64,000 nt of DNA from contig NW_006917097.1 of the NCBI RefSeq assembly GCF_000516985.1, positions 3,076,593-3,140,592 on the forward strand, read 5' to 3'. The position numbers and the translations under genes were made by a program. The DNA is from Pestalotiopsis fici W106-1. Taxonomy: Eukaryota; Ascomycota; Sordariomycetes; Amphisphaeriales; Sporocadaceae. Every line of letters begins with the position of its first letter. Position 1 is the stretch's first letter. The notes beneath the pieces are model-generated. The model was not told the origin of the DNA. It saw only the letters and a list, made by a program, of their open reading frames with translations, and did no database searches. Positions 23,854 through 36,342 of this stretch are shown here, in pieces.

Positions 23854-25746
23854 CTTTTGATAATGTACAGTGTTGTATATTTATTTACTCGTTATTTCGA
23901 GCGATGCATGATAGTGCTCGTAGAATGGTCGATGTTGATCTTACTATTATGGTACACAGGCAGTCACTTACATGGGAAACTAAAGTGATGCAATCCACCT
24001 GTCACAGACGGGAGCTTGGGCACTTGTAGGTCAGGAATGACGTCGTCGTCGTTGGTCCAGCACAACCGACAGGGGGGGACCCCATGTGATCTTCGCGGGG
24101 TTTAGCCAGGAATGCTCCCAGCCTGTACAGTGTAGTGTCCAGTACGGAGTCCTACACATATTACACGGTTCCAAGCATACAGACCAAAGTAAAGTAATGT
24201 CGATATTTACCTTGTTGTGCATCAACTGAAACTGTATTATTTAATTTGAGAATTCAACTCGCAGCTAAATCAACACTACTACTCTGAGTGAACTATGACC
24301 TGTTGACGCGTGCCATATGTTAGGCCCATTGAAAGTAGAAAGTAGCAGTCGGACGACCAAGCTGCGAAAGCGACTGCGTGCACCTCTGAGAGTATCACGT
24401 TGTACTGCTTCAGTTCCTCCCATACTGCCTACACATGTACATGCATCTTTTGAATGTATATGTATGCATTCAAAAAAAAAAAAAAAAAAAAAAACCTAGC
24501 TGCAACTGCACTCCAGAATCTTCTTAAGGCAAGTGCAACGTGGGAGTAAGTTTACTTCCATCGTAGGCACCCAGAGTGGCTACTCATAATGATATTATTT
24601 GAAAGGTAGGCAGTTGCATCTCTCCAGCATCCGTCCACGCAGACTTGCATGAGGACCGCGAATTCTATGTAAGTGACAGGCAATCAGAGTTTAGTACAGA
24701 TATGCCTCATTTAACCTTATTGAGAAATATAACTTGAATCTTGAAAGACTGTCAAATGAAATGGGGGAGGCTGCAGCCATTTTGTAATAAATACCTACCT
24801 AAACAGCATTGGGCTCACTGTTCCTTCCAACTGTGGTGACTGGTTGCTGTTGAGCCTAGCAGTCCGTTTCCCCAGGCCACAGCACGGGGCCACTCTGGTG
24901 TAACTGCTGCCAGTGCCCAGGTTGCCAGGGCGCGTCGTTGCCCACCCGCGCTTTTTGTAGCCCTGCCGCTGAGGCAGTGACCGCCTGGCAGAAATCTGGC
25001 GGGCTCCACTTTGCACTCTATAAATGTCTGGCCATCCTCCCCCCATTTGCCTGTTTTCTCCTTTTCTTCTTCATACTTACCTTCTCGCAAAAGGCTTCGA
25101 TCAAGCATGAGGTCTTTTAGAGGGTGGAATCTGCATTGCACAGCGTGGTATTCCGCCTTCTCTACTATCCTTCGGGGTCGTAGGTGGGGCAATTTTTGAT
25201 TTAACCCAAACCTTTGTTTTCAATGTGTACGGTTGCCTTGAGCATCGTCATGAGGAAGATGAATTACTGTTTTGCTCCCACGACTCGGTGTTGTCAATGC
25301 TGTTCGTGTCAATTGTCTCGACCGAGCTCTGGACTGCTGTTCCACCAACCATTCTGGGGTCCATGTCTATTTACTGCCTTCCAGCATGCCACAAGCTCTG
25401 TGGTTTGAGAACATCGGGCAAGCAATTCAAATTTTGAACACTTGCGTTCAGTCGAGAAGCCTGTGATCTGCATGTGATTGAGCATATCCAGGCAAGACCT
25501 TCAAGCTTCACCAAGGGCACTACAGATGGCAGCTTCGGTGGACGTCGAGCTTGTTTGATCAACACCAACATTGATGACCGCTTTCAACGACAACGAAAAC
25601 GACGACGATGATGACTGTCGCCGACCAGGGAAAAAAAAAAAAAAAGGCAAGATTTCTGTGAAAGAGCATGCCATCAAAGACTACACGAGGGTCTAGCATT
25701 TATTTTGCATTGTTTTCTTGTCTATCTATGAAGGGAATGTCCTATC
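23854..25746. other. Intergenic, 1.9 kb, with A-tracts and a promoter-like patch
   Basis: No supported gene. It holds an (A)23 tract, a second (A)15 tract at 25631-25645, and around 25019-25200 a TATAAA box followed by a C/T-rich stretch and a 30-codon ATG frame (25107-25199) of unknown meaning. Confidence 0.5.
24472..24494. repeat. (A)23 tract preceded by a short perfect inverted repeat
   Basis: 23 consecutive A directly follow TTTTGAATG-loop-CATTCAAAA, a 9-bp perfect inverted repeat with a 10-base loop. Confidence 0.8.
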
Positions 25747-27693
25747 TTATACTACCGAAGATATTCTAGCCAAGGGCGAGTCCTGCTGCTGGTCCTTCAT
25801 GCTCTCCTTCTTCACACTTTTCCACTCCATGAATGAAGCCCCGATTATCATGAAGCATGACAGAGCAATGCAAACGATAAAGGACTGCCTCAGAGCTGCA
25901 TTGTAAGCTTTCAAAACACCATTGATGGCAGCTGATCCGTACGTTTTCGTGATAAACGAAGAAAGATCAGACACGCCATTGGCAAGGACAGCAGCCGGAT
26001 CAACGTCCGAAGCATCAGCAACCAGAGCGCTGACCAAGTTTGTCTGGAACAAGTTCTGCCCAACGGCCAAGAATACGGTTCCGCTCAAGGTCTGAGCTAG
26101 AACCACGACAGAGGTGCCAATGGCAATGTCGCTGCCCTTTAGAACAGTTTGCACAGCAGTCAAAGGCATTTGTAAACCCATGCCGGTTCCAAAGCCAAAC
26201 ATCACCAGCGTTCCAGCCCTAGCCACTTGTCAGAAAAAGAAAAAAAGAGAACTACACGAAAAAAGTTGCAACGCAGCAGATGACTTACCAATAAGCAGTC
26301 GTTGTATCGAGATTGTAACGATAAATCAGCCCAGCGGCAATTGACATTATGATGGAGCTGCCAAACATTTGGGGCACATAGTATCCGATTCCAGACGTCT
26401 GTGGTCTTGTTAGACGCGGTTCTCGTATGAACGGCGCAAGGGGTGGGAGATACTCACCAAAGCTCCGCTGAGTACAGCGCCAACTGTCATGGCTCCCGAT
26501 GCTGCGAGAAAGTTGATGCCAGATTTTTCCGCCGATGCCCCCTTGACCGATTGGAACCAGATGGGAACGTAATACGTGATGACAAAGAGCGCGCCCGAGG
26601 CACCAAGAACGTACACCATGCCGCTGGCAACCGATCGCTGTGTCACGATGCGAAGGGGGAGGGTGCCGCGGTCACCTTTGACATATTGGACATAGAGCCA
26701 AACCAGGAATAGGACGACGAACAAGCAAAGACACAGGATGATGCGCCAGTTGCTCCAGGCATACGTCAAGCCACCCCATTCCAATGCCAGTAGGAGACAG
26801 ATGATGCAAGGCATAAAGATGGCGGTACCTTCGAGGTCGAGTTTCTTGAAGATTCCAGTGTGGTCCTCTTGCTTCTTTTGCGGTGGGAGACGGACAAAGA
26901 ATAGGACCACCACGGCAGTGACCGCGCCGAGCGGCAGGTTGATCCAGAAACACCACCGCCAAGTGGCTCGGTCAGTCAGAACTCCTGTACAGAAGTATTC
27001 AAATCAGTTTCAACGAAACCAGTAACTTGGTCAGGAGAGATGAGGAAGACCCACCACCGAGTGTCGGAGCAATGATTTGTGCAATACCACTAGTTGCGCC
27101 AATGACACCAGTATACATTGGTCGAACGTGCAATGGTACACTCTGGGCGATGATGGTGAGCGCACCGGTCATGACGCCGGCACAGCCAATACCCTGAATC
27201 GCTCGACCGATGATGAGGGCAACAGAATTCGGAGCGCAGCCACAGACCAAGGAGCCAATCTCGAAAAGGGCCAGGGCAACCAGGAAGACCCAATTGACCT
27301 TGAACTCGACGTACAGTTTGCCAAACATGAGCTGGAAGCAGCACGTTGTTAGTAGGTAGGCCGAGCCATACCAGGCTACATCTTCGAGGGAATTGAAGTC
27401 GTTTGTGATTTTCGGAATCGCCGTGGTAATGATGGATCGGTCCTAGCAAAATGGCATGCAAGTCAGCAAGTATTTCCTTTGCCGGACTGTACTTTTGAGC
27501 AACTCACAAGACCAAGGCAAAATACTGCGAGCACCAGACCCAAGGAAATCAGGATAAGTGGTACGCCTGAAGCATATGTTGTCGATTGTTGTTGAGTACT
27601 AGAGCTGGCATGTTCAGGCTCCGTGTCCGACTGGAGTTTCTCGGTTTGCATGGAAGCAGTCGTATCATGATCTGAAGTCGTCGGGACACTCAT
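25747..27693 (-). CDS. MFS drug:H+ antiporter, DHA2 (14-TM) family efflux pump
   Basis: Five exons, 27508-27693, 27055-27442, 26458-26984, 26289-26398 and 25747-26218, join to 560 residues. Signature motifs in order: LDRSIITTAIPKITNDF with VAWYGSAYLLT after TM1, GRAIQGIGCAGVMTGAL (motif C region), QIIAPTLGGVLTDRATWRWC and INLPLGAVT, then TSGIGYYVPQMF and GFGTGMGLQMPLTAVQTVL. These mark the toxin/azole-efflux type DHA2 pumps. The acceptor of intron 4 was chosen at 26219 because the nearer AG at 26226 gives an immediate stop. The gene is divergent from a Zn2Cys6 regulator across a 623-bp spacer, suggesting co-regulation. A TATATAT stretch lies at 27799-27806, about 105 bp upstream. Substrate unknown. 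Confidence 0.9.
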
Positions 27694-28316
27694 TGTTGCT
27701 GGATTGAAGATGTGAAATGCCTAAGTGTCTGCAACACAGAGTAAGGGGATGGGCCACCTGAAGAAATCATAAAAGACCTGACAGAAGCTCTAGCCCAGAT
27801 ATATATCAACATCTGTTGACTCTTCCTTTCAGCGCGACTCGGGTCCGGGTGCTTTGTGCGGAAACTTGACGGGTGCCTAGGACACCGAGAACTAGCCTAG
27901 TCATCATTTCCTTGCAAGATAACGATTCAATCTGTACTTGTATCAAAACTCTGAGAATTTCTCTTCCATGTGTAGGCAGATTTGCGGAATGGACTTCGGG
28001 CGTCCTATAGCTGCCATCGGCATCGGAGCTTACAGATGACATAGCGCCCGGCGCTTGCATAGAAATCTGCGTTATGTCGGTGCCTTTTAGACTTCATTTG
28101 CCGCCAAGTCCAATGAAAACCCCTTATTTGCACCCCACTTATACCCAAAGGATCGGGCATGTAGAAGACCAAATGACCCCCGATCCGATTCGTCCTCCCG
28201 CCTACTATCGTCATTCAACAATAAGCCACACTGACTTGATTCCCTCACTGCCATTATTAAATCCGAGCTCCGTCATTGGTTTGGGAAGTGCTATGAAAAG
28301 AAAGGCTTAAGCACTA
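27694..28316. promoter_or_regulatory. Shared divergent promoter, efflux pump and Zn2Cys6 regulator
   Basis: 623 bp between the two starts. A palindromic GATATATATC at 27798-27807 can serve as the pump TATA box. Several CGG triplets occur (for example CATCGGCATCGG near 28015 and CGGGTCCGGG near 27839), the half-site type bound by Zn2Cys6 proteins. Binding is not shown. Confidence 0.5.
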
Positions 28317-30467
28317 ATGACGGACCCCAGGCTGCGAGCATGTTCCAACTGCGCCCGCTCAAAGACAAAGTGTGTGTGGACAGACAATGCTGCTTGCCAA
28401 AGGTGCGGACCCCATCCTCTTTGCTGCCCGTAGCATCATATATATCTAACGGGGATCTTGACAGATGCGCAAGAACACATTCACTGTGCTCAGTTCCACA
28501 ATCAAGTTCGGGCAAGAAGCAGCGGGTGAAACGGAGGTAAGCAATGTTGTCACCTTGTATACACTGCCAATCAGCTTCTTGGTCACCGTCAAATGTCGAT
28601 GGAAAGGGCAAAAAATGATCATTGACAAACGCGTTCCAAAAATAGCCGTGTCGGACAGCTTGAGCAAAAGGTTGATGGATTACTCTCTATGCTGGCTGCC
28701 GGCCAGTCGCCTTCCGGTGCCGCAACAAATGAGAGAAATGTACAGTCTAATGATGCCACGACGCCTGCCAATAATACTCCTGGATCTAGGATAACTCCAT
28801 CTACATTACCACTCACATCTCAACCATCGGGCACTGCCCTCGCACAGACTGCAGCCATCTCTGAAGAAACTATCGAGATTGTGCCTGGCTTCTGTGTATC
28901 ATTCTTAGAGGCAGACCAGATACTGGAAGATTACCGCTCGAATATGCTCTCGCAGTTTCCCTTCGTCCCAATACCCTTTACCAAATCACAGGACATATAC
29001 CATAGCCAACCCTTGCTGGTAAAGGCCATCATCTATGCCTCTCGACCACAAAATGCTCCCATGACCGACAAGGTCAATCGATGGTTCCGAGAATACTTTG
29101 CACACCATATTGTAGTACTCAATGAGAAAAGCCTCGAAATACTACAAGCTATTCTCGTCTTCCTCGCATGGTGGGTGTCTCCCCACCTGCATCAATATCT
29201 GTTTGTCTCCTCTATCTGACTCCAATCACTTCGCAGGCGCGAGGTCGAGTTCTTCATCAATGCATACGACACAAGCTTGCTACATCTTGCTTTAGGCCTT
29301 GTTGGAGATTTGGGAATGAACAGGTTTCCAGAAGACCAGACTATACCTTCCTATCCAGAGTCCATTGCCGATGCCGGTTTAACGACTGCGGTCAGAGGAT
29401 TCAATGTGCGTGTCGTACACACTCATGCTCACCGCCGAGCTATGCTCGGACTGTTTTATATAACCTCAAAGTAAGCTAAAGTCATGAAGGGAAAGGTCTT
29501 TCTAATCATGACATAGTATCTGGACACTTTTTCGACGGACAGAGCCCCCCGGGTATACAGATTATGCTGAAAAATGCTGTCTGGAGTTGAAGCAGACCCC
29601 AGAATACTCCTCAGATCAACTTTTAACTGGAATGGTCGACTTGCAACGCTTAGTGCTCCAAGCTTGCGTATTGGGATCAAAGATGACAACTACCACTCGA
29701 CAGGAGGTTCTGGATACACCCCGTAATATGCTGGTTTCCAGTCAACAAAACTGGATCGAGGAGACTTTTACCAAACTTCCACAAAACATCAGGTTCAATC
29801 GTGAGTGCCCGCAGAAATCGTGAGTGCTCAAGTGAAACACCGGCTAATATTGCTAGATGTCATACGGAGTCACTACTACACAGCCCTCATCCGTCTGCAC
29901 GAGTCCACCATCTACCTAAAGCCTTCAAACGCTCCCGACGGCCCGCTCACGAGGACCCAATCTTTATGGGCCTGTCTCGAAAACGCAAATCTCCTGCTAA
30001 CTTCGGCCCCGTCTACACCCGTCGACGTCTTTTCCAAATCCCTCTTCTCAATGACGGCCCACGTGGCCTTTGCGCACCTGACGCTCACGCGTCTGCTCTT
30101 TCTCAACGACGCGTGCTGGGATGCGGCCGCAGCTAGAAAATCTATTGATTATCCCGGGCTGGTGGAGCGTTTGGCGGATTACTTTGACACGGCGGACCGG
30201 GCACGGGGTGGGAGGCAGCAGACGGCGGTACATGAACATGCAGAGGCACAATCGCAGCATGGCAAGAAAACCCTCAGCCGGGCCGAAAGGTTGAGGTGGG
30301 CTAGGACTTGGTACTTGTCCAAATCACCGATCCACGAGACGGCAACAACGTCCATGTTGGGATCCGCCATGAATGAACCGCCTTCTACGGCTTATCTGGA
30401 AGCTTGGGGCACAAGCGTCGCGTCTACATATTGGCAGACGCTGTTTGACACGGATTTTGGAATATGA
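28317..30467 (+). CDS. Zn2Cys6 fungal transcription factor
   Basis: Six exons, 28317-28402, 28465-28536, 28646-29170, 29237-29470, 29517-29800 and 29857-30467, give 603 residues. The finger is split by intron 1: CSNCARSKTKC, then a 7-residue spacer, CQRCARTHSLC, matching CX2CX6CX7CX2CX6C with all six cysteines. A basic linker (KKQRVKRR) and a coiled dimerisation helix (RVGQLEQKVDGLLSML) follow. The middle region looks like the fungal-specific TF domain (FLEADQILEDYRSNMLSQFP; WREVEFFINAYDTSLLHLAL). The C-terminal third has HYYTALIRLHESTIYL, common in regulators of transport or secondary metabolism. Its head-to-head position with the DHA2 pump suggests it controls that pump. Intron 4 is only 46 nt. 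Confidence 0.9.
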
Positions 30468-30759
30468 CAGAAGGCAGAAGAGGAGTTACTGCTGCACGTG
30501 GCAGCGGACATTTCGCAAATTGATGACGCTTATTTTAAATGTGTAAATTCTATTCTTGCAGTCGAAATTTCCCCTCGCTCTATTCCCCCTTTACATCGAA
30601 CATTCCTACTCGCAGATGTACATGAAATAAGACAAAAAGAAGTACGACAACTATATAACAAGAAGTGAATAACAATGTACCCAAAAAAACCCCCCCATTT
30701 ACAAATGAAGCATGATACTCTTGGTTACAGAGTCGTGCAAAAAGAGTATCTTGATACGT

Positions 30760-33700
30760 TTACCAATCCTCCAAGCCGTCACAATTAACACCCAGCTCTT
30801 CGCACGTGCAGCAAGGATAATCCGCGCACGGTAACGTGGAACTAGCCCTGCCATTCAGGTTGTAGGCCCGATTATTAATGTTCGCCTGATCATAATGACA
30901 GATGGGGATCTTGAATAAGCCCGGCGTTGCAATTCCTTGCTCGTACTGGAAAACCGTGCCCGTGTCGTCGCTGTCGCCGTTGGGATAAGTTGCATCTTGA
31001 AAGATTGGCATGTTAGTTTTGGGGGCTCAAGCACGGGGGAAAGCAATCATTGCTTTCTGGATCGGGGCAACTTACATCCGTTCTTGTTTCCATTAAGCTT
31101 ATATCCATCCCAAGCCGACTTGACCAGGTCCTCGGTACTGATGGCTTCCCAACCACCGTCGTCGGGGTTCTCGCCCGTGAGCGACTCGATGCCCTTGAGC
31201 ATCATAAAGTCGTACACTTGTATGTTGTTGCCCGGTGAGGTACAGAAACGTTGGCCCTGATAAGCCCCCCAGCTCTGGCACTTTACGCCGCCAACGAGCC
31301 AAAACGTCTTGCCGTCATAGTTGAAGCGAACCGACTCGGCCTCTTCGGCACTGAGGGACTCCTCTTGGCCCGGATTCAGCTTCGTACCCTGGGCTCCGGG
31401 TATCTGACGGAACGGATTTGACGTGTCGTCGGCATCCTCGGACATGATGAGCACGGGCGAGTGGTAGGCGCTGTTGGCCCAGTAATAATTAATCAGGTAC
31501 TCCCACATAAAGACAGCACTGCGGTTGCCAATAGCGCCCAAGGTATCGACGGCGCCGGCGTGCCACACCCCGACGTTGAGTTGGTACACGAGCTCGTCCA
31601 GGTTGGGCGTGCTGTCCGCGGGATAGTCTGGACCGTTGAAGATAAAGTCCATGTAGTCGGCGATGCCTTGGCGCTGACCGCTGAAAAAGGCGAGCATGGT
31701 GGCCTCGATTTCCGAGTTCTCGGGCGTCTCTGCCACGTCGGACAGGTCATCGTCGATAACCTCCATGAGCTTGTCTTGGCCCATGCCCCAGTATGTCTTG
31801 GCCTCGGTCGTGAGGCCCTCGCTCAGCTTCAATTTGCCAGCGAGGCCGTCAAACACGTTGCCCAGCGTGTAGCCCATGACCGTGTCGACAAGCCACTGAC
31901 CAAATTGATCGGCGAACGACTGCTCAACGGGCGGCGTGAAGAGCTCGGCGAAGTCGGATATCCTGCCGATGCTGGTGACTGACTCTGCCAAGAGCGCATC
32001 GCGCCATGCTACCAGGAAGGACCTCAGGTTAAAGACACCATCAAGAATGACGACACCGGCCAGAGAAATAGTGTCCGAGGACTGGCACGCAACCGAGCCC
32101 GTGCATGCACTGTTGGTGTCATCGGCGCAGTTGACATTCGCGCTGTAGTCGAAGAAGCTGGCCAGTGCCATGGTCAGAACGTCTCTGGAGGCTCCCAGAC
32201 TTTCTCTATTAGCAGTGTACCACGTCACAAAGTCCTTGAGGGAATCTGCAGCTCCACTGCTCTTCCATTGCTCATCCGGGTAGTACTGAGGGTTGAGCTT
32301 GTCATGATCTGTTTCACACGTGGTGCATTCCCACTCGGAATCTCCGACAGGGGCACTGCAAGTAGGCTGGAGGAACGAGGAAGATTAGAAAAATCACATG
32401 GTAGGGTGACGGAACGGAAGTAAAACTTACGGGATCAACAATGAATATGCCTCCCGACACTACATACTCTTTACAAATATTGTCAGGACCTGTATCCGGA
32501 TTAGCACTGAGATACCCAAAAGTGATGACCAAACAGGTCAAGGGGAATTCATACAGTAGCCATGCTGGCAAGAGAAGGCGCACATATCGCTGACAATATC
32601 ATTGGTGATGAGCAGCCCTGTAGCATATCCAGATGTATTGGGAATCTCGTCGGGCAGTTCCTCAATAGCTTGTTTGCCGTACTCGGTGCAAACACAAACC
32701 TGTTCGGGGCACAAGTTGAAGGTACAAGTGAACTGGCAGAGAATAGACATGTCTACTCCGCGGATATCGCCAATCTCATCGCCCTTGATACAGATATCGT
32801 CGGCATCGGGGTCCGGCACCGGGTCGCCGCCCGTCGTGGGAGGGTCAGGGTTTGGCAGGCCTGGATCTGTGATGGGACCGTCATCACCCGTCACGTCAGT
32901 CAAGCCGCAGCGATTGAACCACGTGTATGCCTGGTTACTAATTGACAAGAAGATGTCAGCAGAGTGCTCCGAGAATGCAGGGAATAAACAAAGAGTTGCA
33001 GACTTACGTCCAAGTACCAATGATGGAGTGTAAATCCGCACGTCCATCACCATCGAGATCTGGCAAATACTGACAAGTGCCCGCGTAGCCGCCCTGGTAA
33101 ACGGGGTCCGTGATCTTCTCCCAGTGGAACGATGATCCAGAGAGCTCCGCAGGGTCTCCGCGTCCCCGGTTATAGAAGACGGTGCCGTCGCCGGTGAACT
33201 TGTCGATCCAAACCATGTCGTCGGCACCGTCACCGTTAACGTCTGACCACCGCAGGTTGGCGCGGTCCATGCCGTCGGCAAACTTGATCTGTCCTACGTT
33301 CTCCCAGCTGTCGTCACTGTTGTGCACAAAGCCGGAAACTCGACCATCCTTTTCGATACACAGATAGTCGCCTCGGCCGTTGCCGGAGATGTCTCCAAAG
33401 CGGACCGGAAGATCGTGAATACCCAGGCCACGAGATTGAGCACACGTGAGAGCTGGAGCAGGGTCGGCGTGATAATCCCACGTCCAGGTCGAGGTTGTCG
33501 GGTATCTAGAGAGCATGTTAATATGAAAAAAAGACGAATAGGATGCTCATAATGCAAAAAGACTCACTTGTTGATCCACAGCGATACGTGGTTGTTGTTA
33601 TCCGGATCAACCCAGACGATATCACAAGCGCCATCACCATCCCAATCGACCAAGTGGAGATCTCGGCGGTCCAAGTTCTTGCCAATGAGGGTTACTGGAT

Positions 33701-36234
33701 CCCAGATGTCGTTCTCGACGGGCCCCCAGAATGATTCATCGCCGATGATCTGTTTCAGACCATTGTTGGGATACAGCCTCACTGTACGGAATTTGGGTCA
33801 GTCCACAGTATTTACAAATAGGATAAGAGTCCATATGAGTTCTGGAGTGCGATACGTACTGTTGCCGGTAGAAAGGGTCCAAACATAATCCATTCTACCA
33901 TCAGAGTAACCCTTCATATTACAATACTTGTTACCGTCCGCTACGAATCGAGTGTTAGTGACCGAGCCTTGTGAAATTCTGATATGCATCAAGATTTTGA
34001 ATTCACTTACCTTCAAGTTTCGTGCTGCCGTATCCAATATTCTTCCAAACCCGCATCTTGAATGTGTGCGAGCCACTGGTTTCAGCAACGTGCTCCATGA
34101 AGACGTAATCTTGCTTGCCCAGGAGACCAAAGGCCTGGGGTTCACCAAAGATGCGTGCAAAATGGATGCGGTCGCGGAGGTACGTCTCCGTGTCGGTGAC
34201 AAAGTCGGCCATGCCCATATGCGTCGGACCCGAGGTCTGGCCCTTGAGGAAGCCCTGGCGCCACGCCACGTTGAGACCGTCGCCCAGGACGCCGGCCGCG
34301 CAACTCCGCGCGTTGGTCCAGGTAGTCGTTTGACCTACATCGCTGACCCAAAGCCAGTCGTCGCGTCCCTTGTTCATGTCAGTAACAAAGCTGGGGGATT
34401 AACCAGACCAAAGAGGTATGAACCTACATCACCGTTGATATCCTCGAAGCGGACACCTCGAATATCACCCATGCCCTTGGCGGTAAAGCGGAGACCCAAA
34501 GCCTGCCAGTAGGCTGGGACGTCGTCTGGGAGTTTCGTATGTGAGTATATCTTTCATCGCCATGGATATTGCAAGGGGCAAACAACATACCGACCCAGCC
34601 ATTTCTCCAGCACCACACATTACCGCTATCATCGATGATGCAATAGTCGGCTCGACCGTCACCATCAATGTCAGCCAGTCTGACTCGATCTTGAGCCCAG
34701 CCCTCGGTGGCTTTGATCAAACCAATGTCCTTGAAAGTAGGGGGAGTCGTGGCCGTTCCGTCTTTTTGGTTGATACCGGCGTACATGTTTCCCTCGGCAT
34801 TAATGCAGACAAAGTCATCATAGCCATCGGCATTCAGATCAATGAAATGGACGCCCTGTGGAATACAATACGAGGATGCCGTCTGGTGAGCCGAGATATG
34901 TTAGCTTCTGAAATCTTTTTTTCTGAATCGGGTGGAAATTTCCAGCAGGTTTTAATATAACTTACCATGTCGGCAATCTTGTCAAACTTGGCGGTATTGT
35001 AGTCGCCATTGTTCTTCCAGACGCCATAGTGCTGCGAGCCGTCGGTGGCATTGAACCAGCCCACCAGGTCGTCGCGGCCGCGCCCGTACAGGCGGGCAAA
35101 GAACCACTGCCCGCGGTCAAAGGCGCTGCTAATGGTGAGCACCACGTCCTTGCCCTCGGACTCGTGGTAGTAGATGCCGTCGCCGACGCCCGAGCCGCGC
35201 TGGGTCAGGCCGCCCGCGTAGGTACCGGAGCCGTACTCCTTGTCGCACGTGTTGGAGCTCACCGTGTCCATGTCGCCGGCCGCCGAGATCAGGCCGTCAA
35301 TGGCGGCCTCCTCAATGGCGGTCCACCAGACGTTGGCCATCTTGACGTAGCCGTAGTCGGTGGGGTGGGTGCCGTCCTGGAGATCGTCCAAGTCTATGTA
35401 GTCCATACTTATGATGGAAATTGGCCTGCCTTGCGATCGCAACGTCTGGGCGAGACTGTTGTACTGTGCGTTGATGGTGACCCTGTTCTGTGTGCAGGTT
35501 CCGTCTGCATTTTTTAGGACTTGAGAAAGCAGGATGAGAGTGTTTTCCATTCCATCGGCAGCCCAAATATCGTTGATGAGTGAGGACATGCGTTCACCAA
35601 TACTTTGGATATCAATGCTGCGCGTACAGTCATTGGTGCCTGCATTGATCAGGACCACATTGGGTTTGAAACCATAGGAGAGCTTGGAACGCTCGTGGAC
35701 CTGGTCGACAATATCACCTGGAGTGGCTTCAACATTCTGGTATGGGCATTAGTAAATGACGTGACTGTAAGAGTGATATCAATTTATGGGGAAAAGGATG
35801 ACTGACATTATCAACCATGTCTCCATTCCTCTTGCTTCCAACCATGTTGACTTCCCAGCCTCTGTACCTCAGTTGGTCTCGAAGCTTCTTACGGAAACTG
35901 AGATGCGATTATTAGCTCCGTATTCATTTTGAGAAAAGACCGTGAATCAGATGTGAGGCCCTAAATGGACAATGACGTACCCATTATTATCCGAGGATGC
36001 ATAACCATAGACGATAGAAGCCCCGAGAGGCAAAATACGCAGAGGCACCGAGCCCACAGCCTGACGTCTCAAGAGATCCGGGTGTAAGTCAATGGGAGAA
36101 ATAGGACCGGTCAAGTTGTGATTGGGGACAAGTAGATCCTCTCGAACGTAGCCACCATGAGGCACGGCCACAGCAGATGAACTGAGCAAGCTCCATGCCA
36201 CGAAGGCGGACTGGAATAAAGACACGCCCAACAT
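30760..36234 (-). CDS. Secreted multidomain SGNH/CE3-like esterase with FG-GAP repeats and Cys-rich tail modules
   Basis: Thirteen exons (36234-35981, 35897-35807, 35736-34966, 34882-34591, 34525-34428, 34368-34011, 33940-33860, 33781-33568, 33505-33008, 32937-32555, 32489-32431, 32366-31076, 30995-30760) join in frame to 1541 residues. Signal peptide at 1-23. An SGNH hydrolase of carbohydrate-esterase-3 type spans ~65-265: LRILPLGASIVYG with Ser73 (GAS instead of GDS), GTND at 148-151, and DGTHP with Asp236/His239, so Ser-Asp-His is intact. About seven FG-GAP/VCBS-like repeats (D-x-D/N-G-D-G-x-x-D) follow to ~885. Then two Cys modules (LCQFTCTFNLCPEQVC; MCAFSCQHGYCPDNIC), reminiscent of tails on fungal GH71 proteins, and a ~500-residue domain opening with WECTTC that I cannot name. 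Likely role: deacetylation of extracellular polysaccharide (inference). Confidence 0.88.
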
Positions 36235-36334
36235 CTTGACTTGGATCCAAGCCCAGACCTTGAACGATTATGCCTTTGAAACGAATGTTGGCACTGGTGG
36301 TGAAATAATCTATCACTGTAGGATGTTATTGAGT

Positions 36335-36342
36335 CTTATATA
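36335..36342 (-). promoter_or_regulatory. TATA box of the secreted esterase gene
   Basis: TATATAAG on the minus strand about 100 bp upstream of the ATG at 36234; position and sequence fit a core promoter. Confidence 0.55.
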
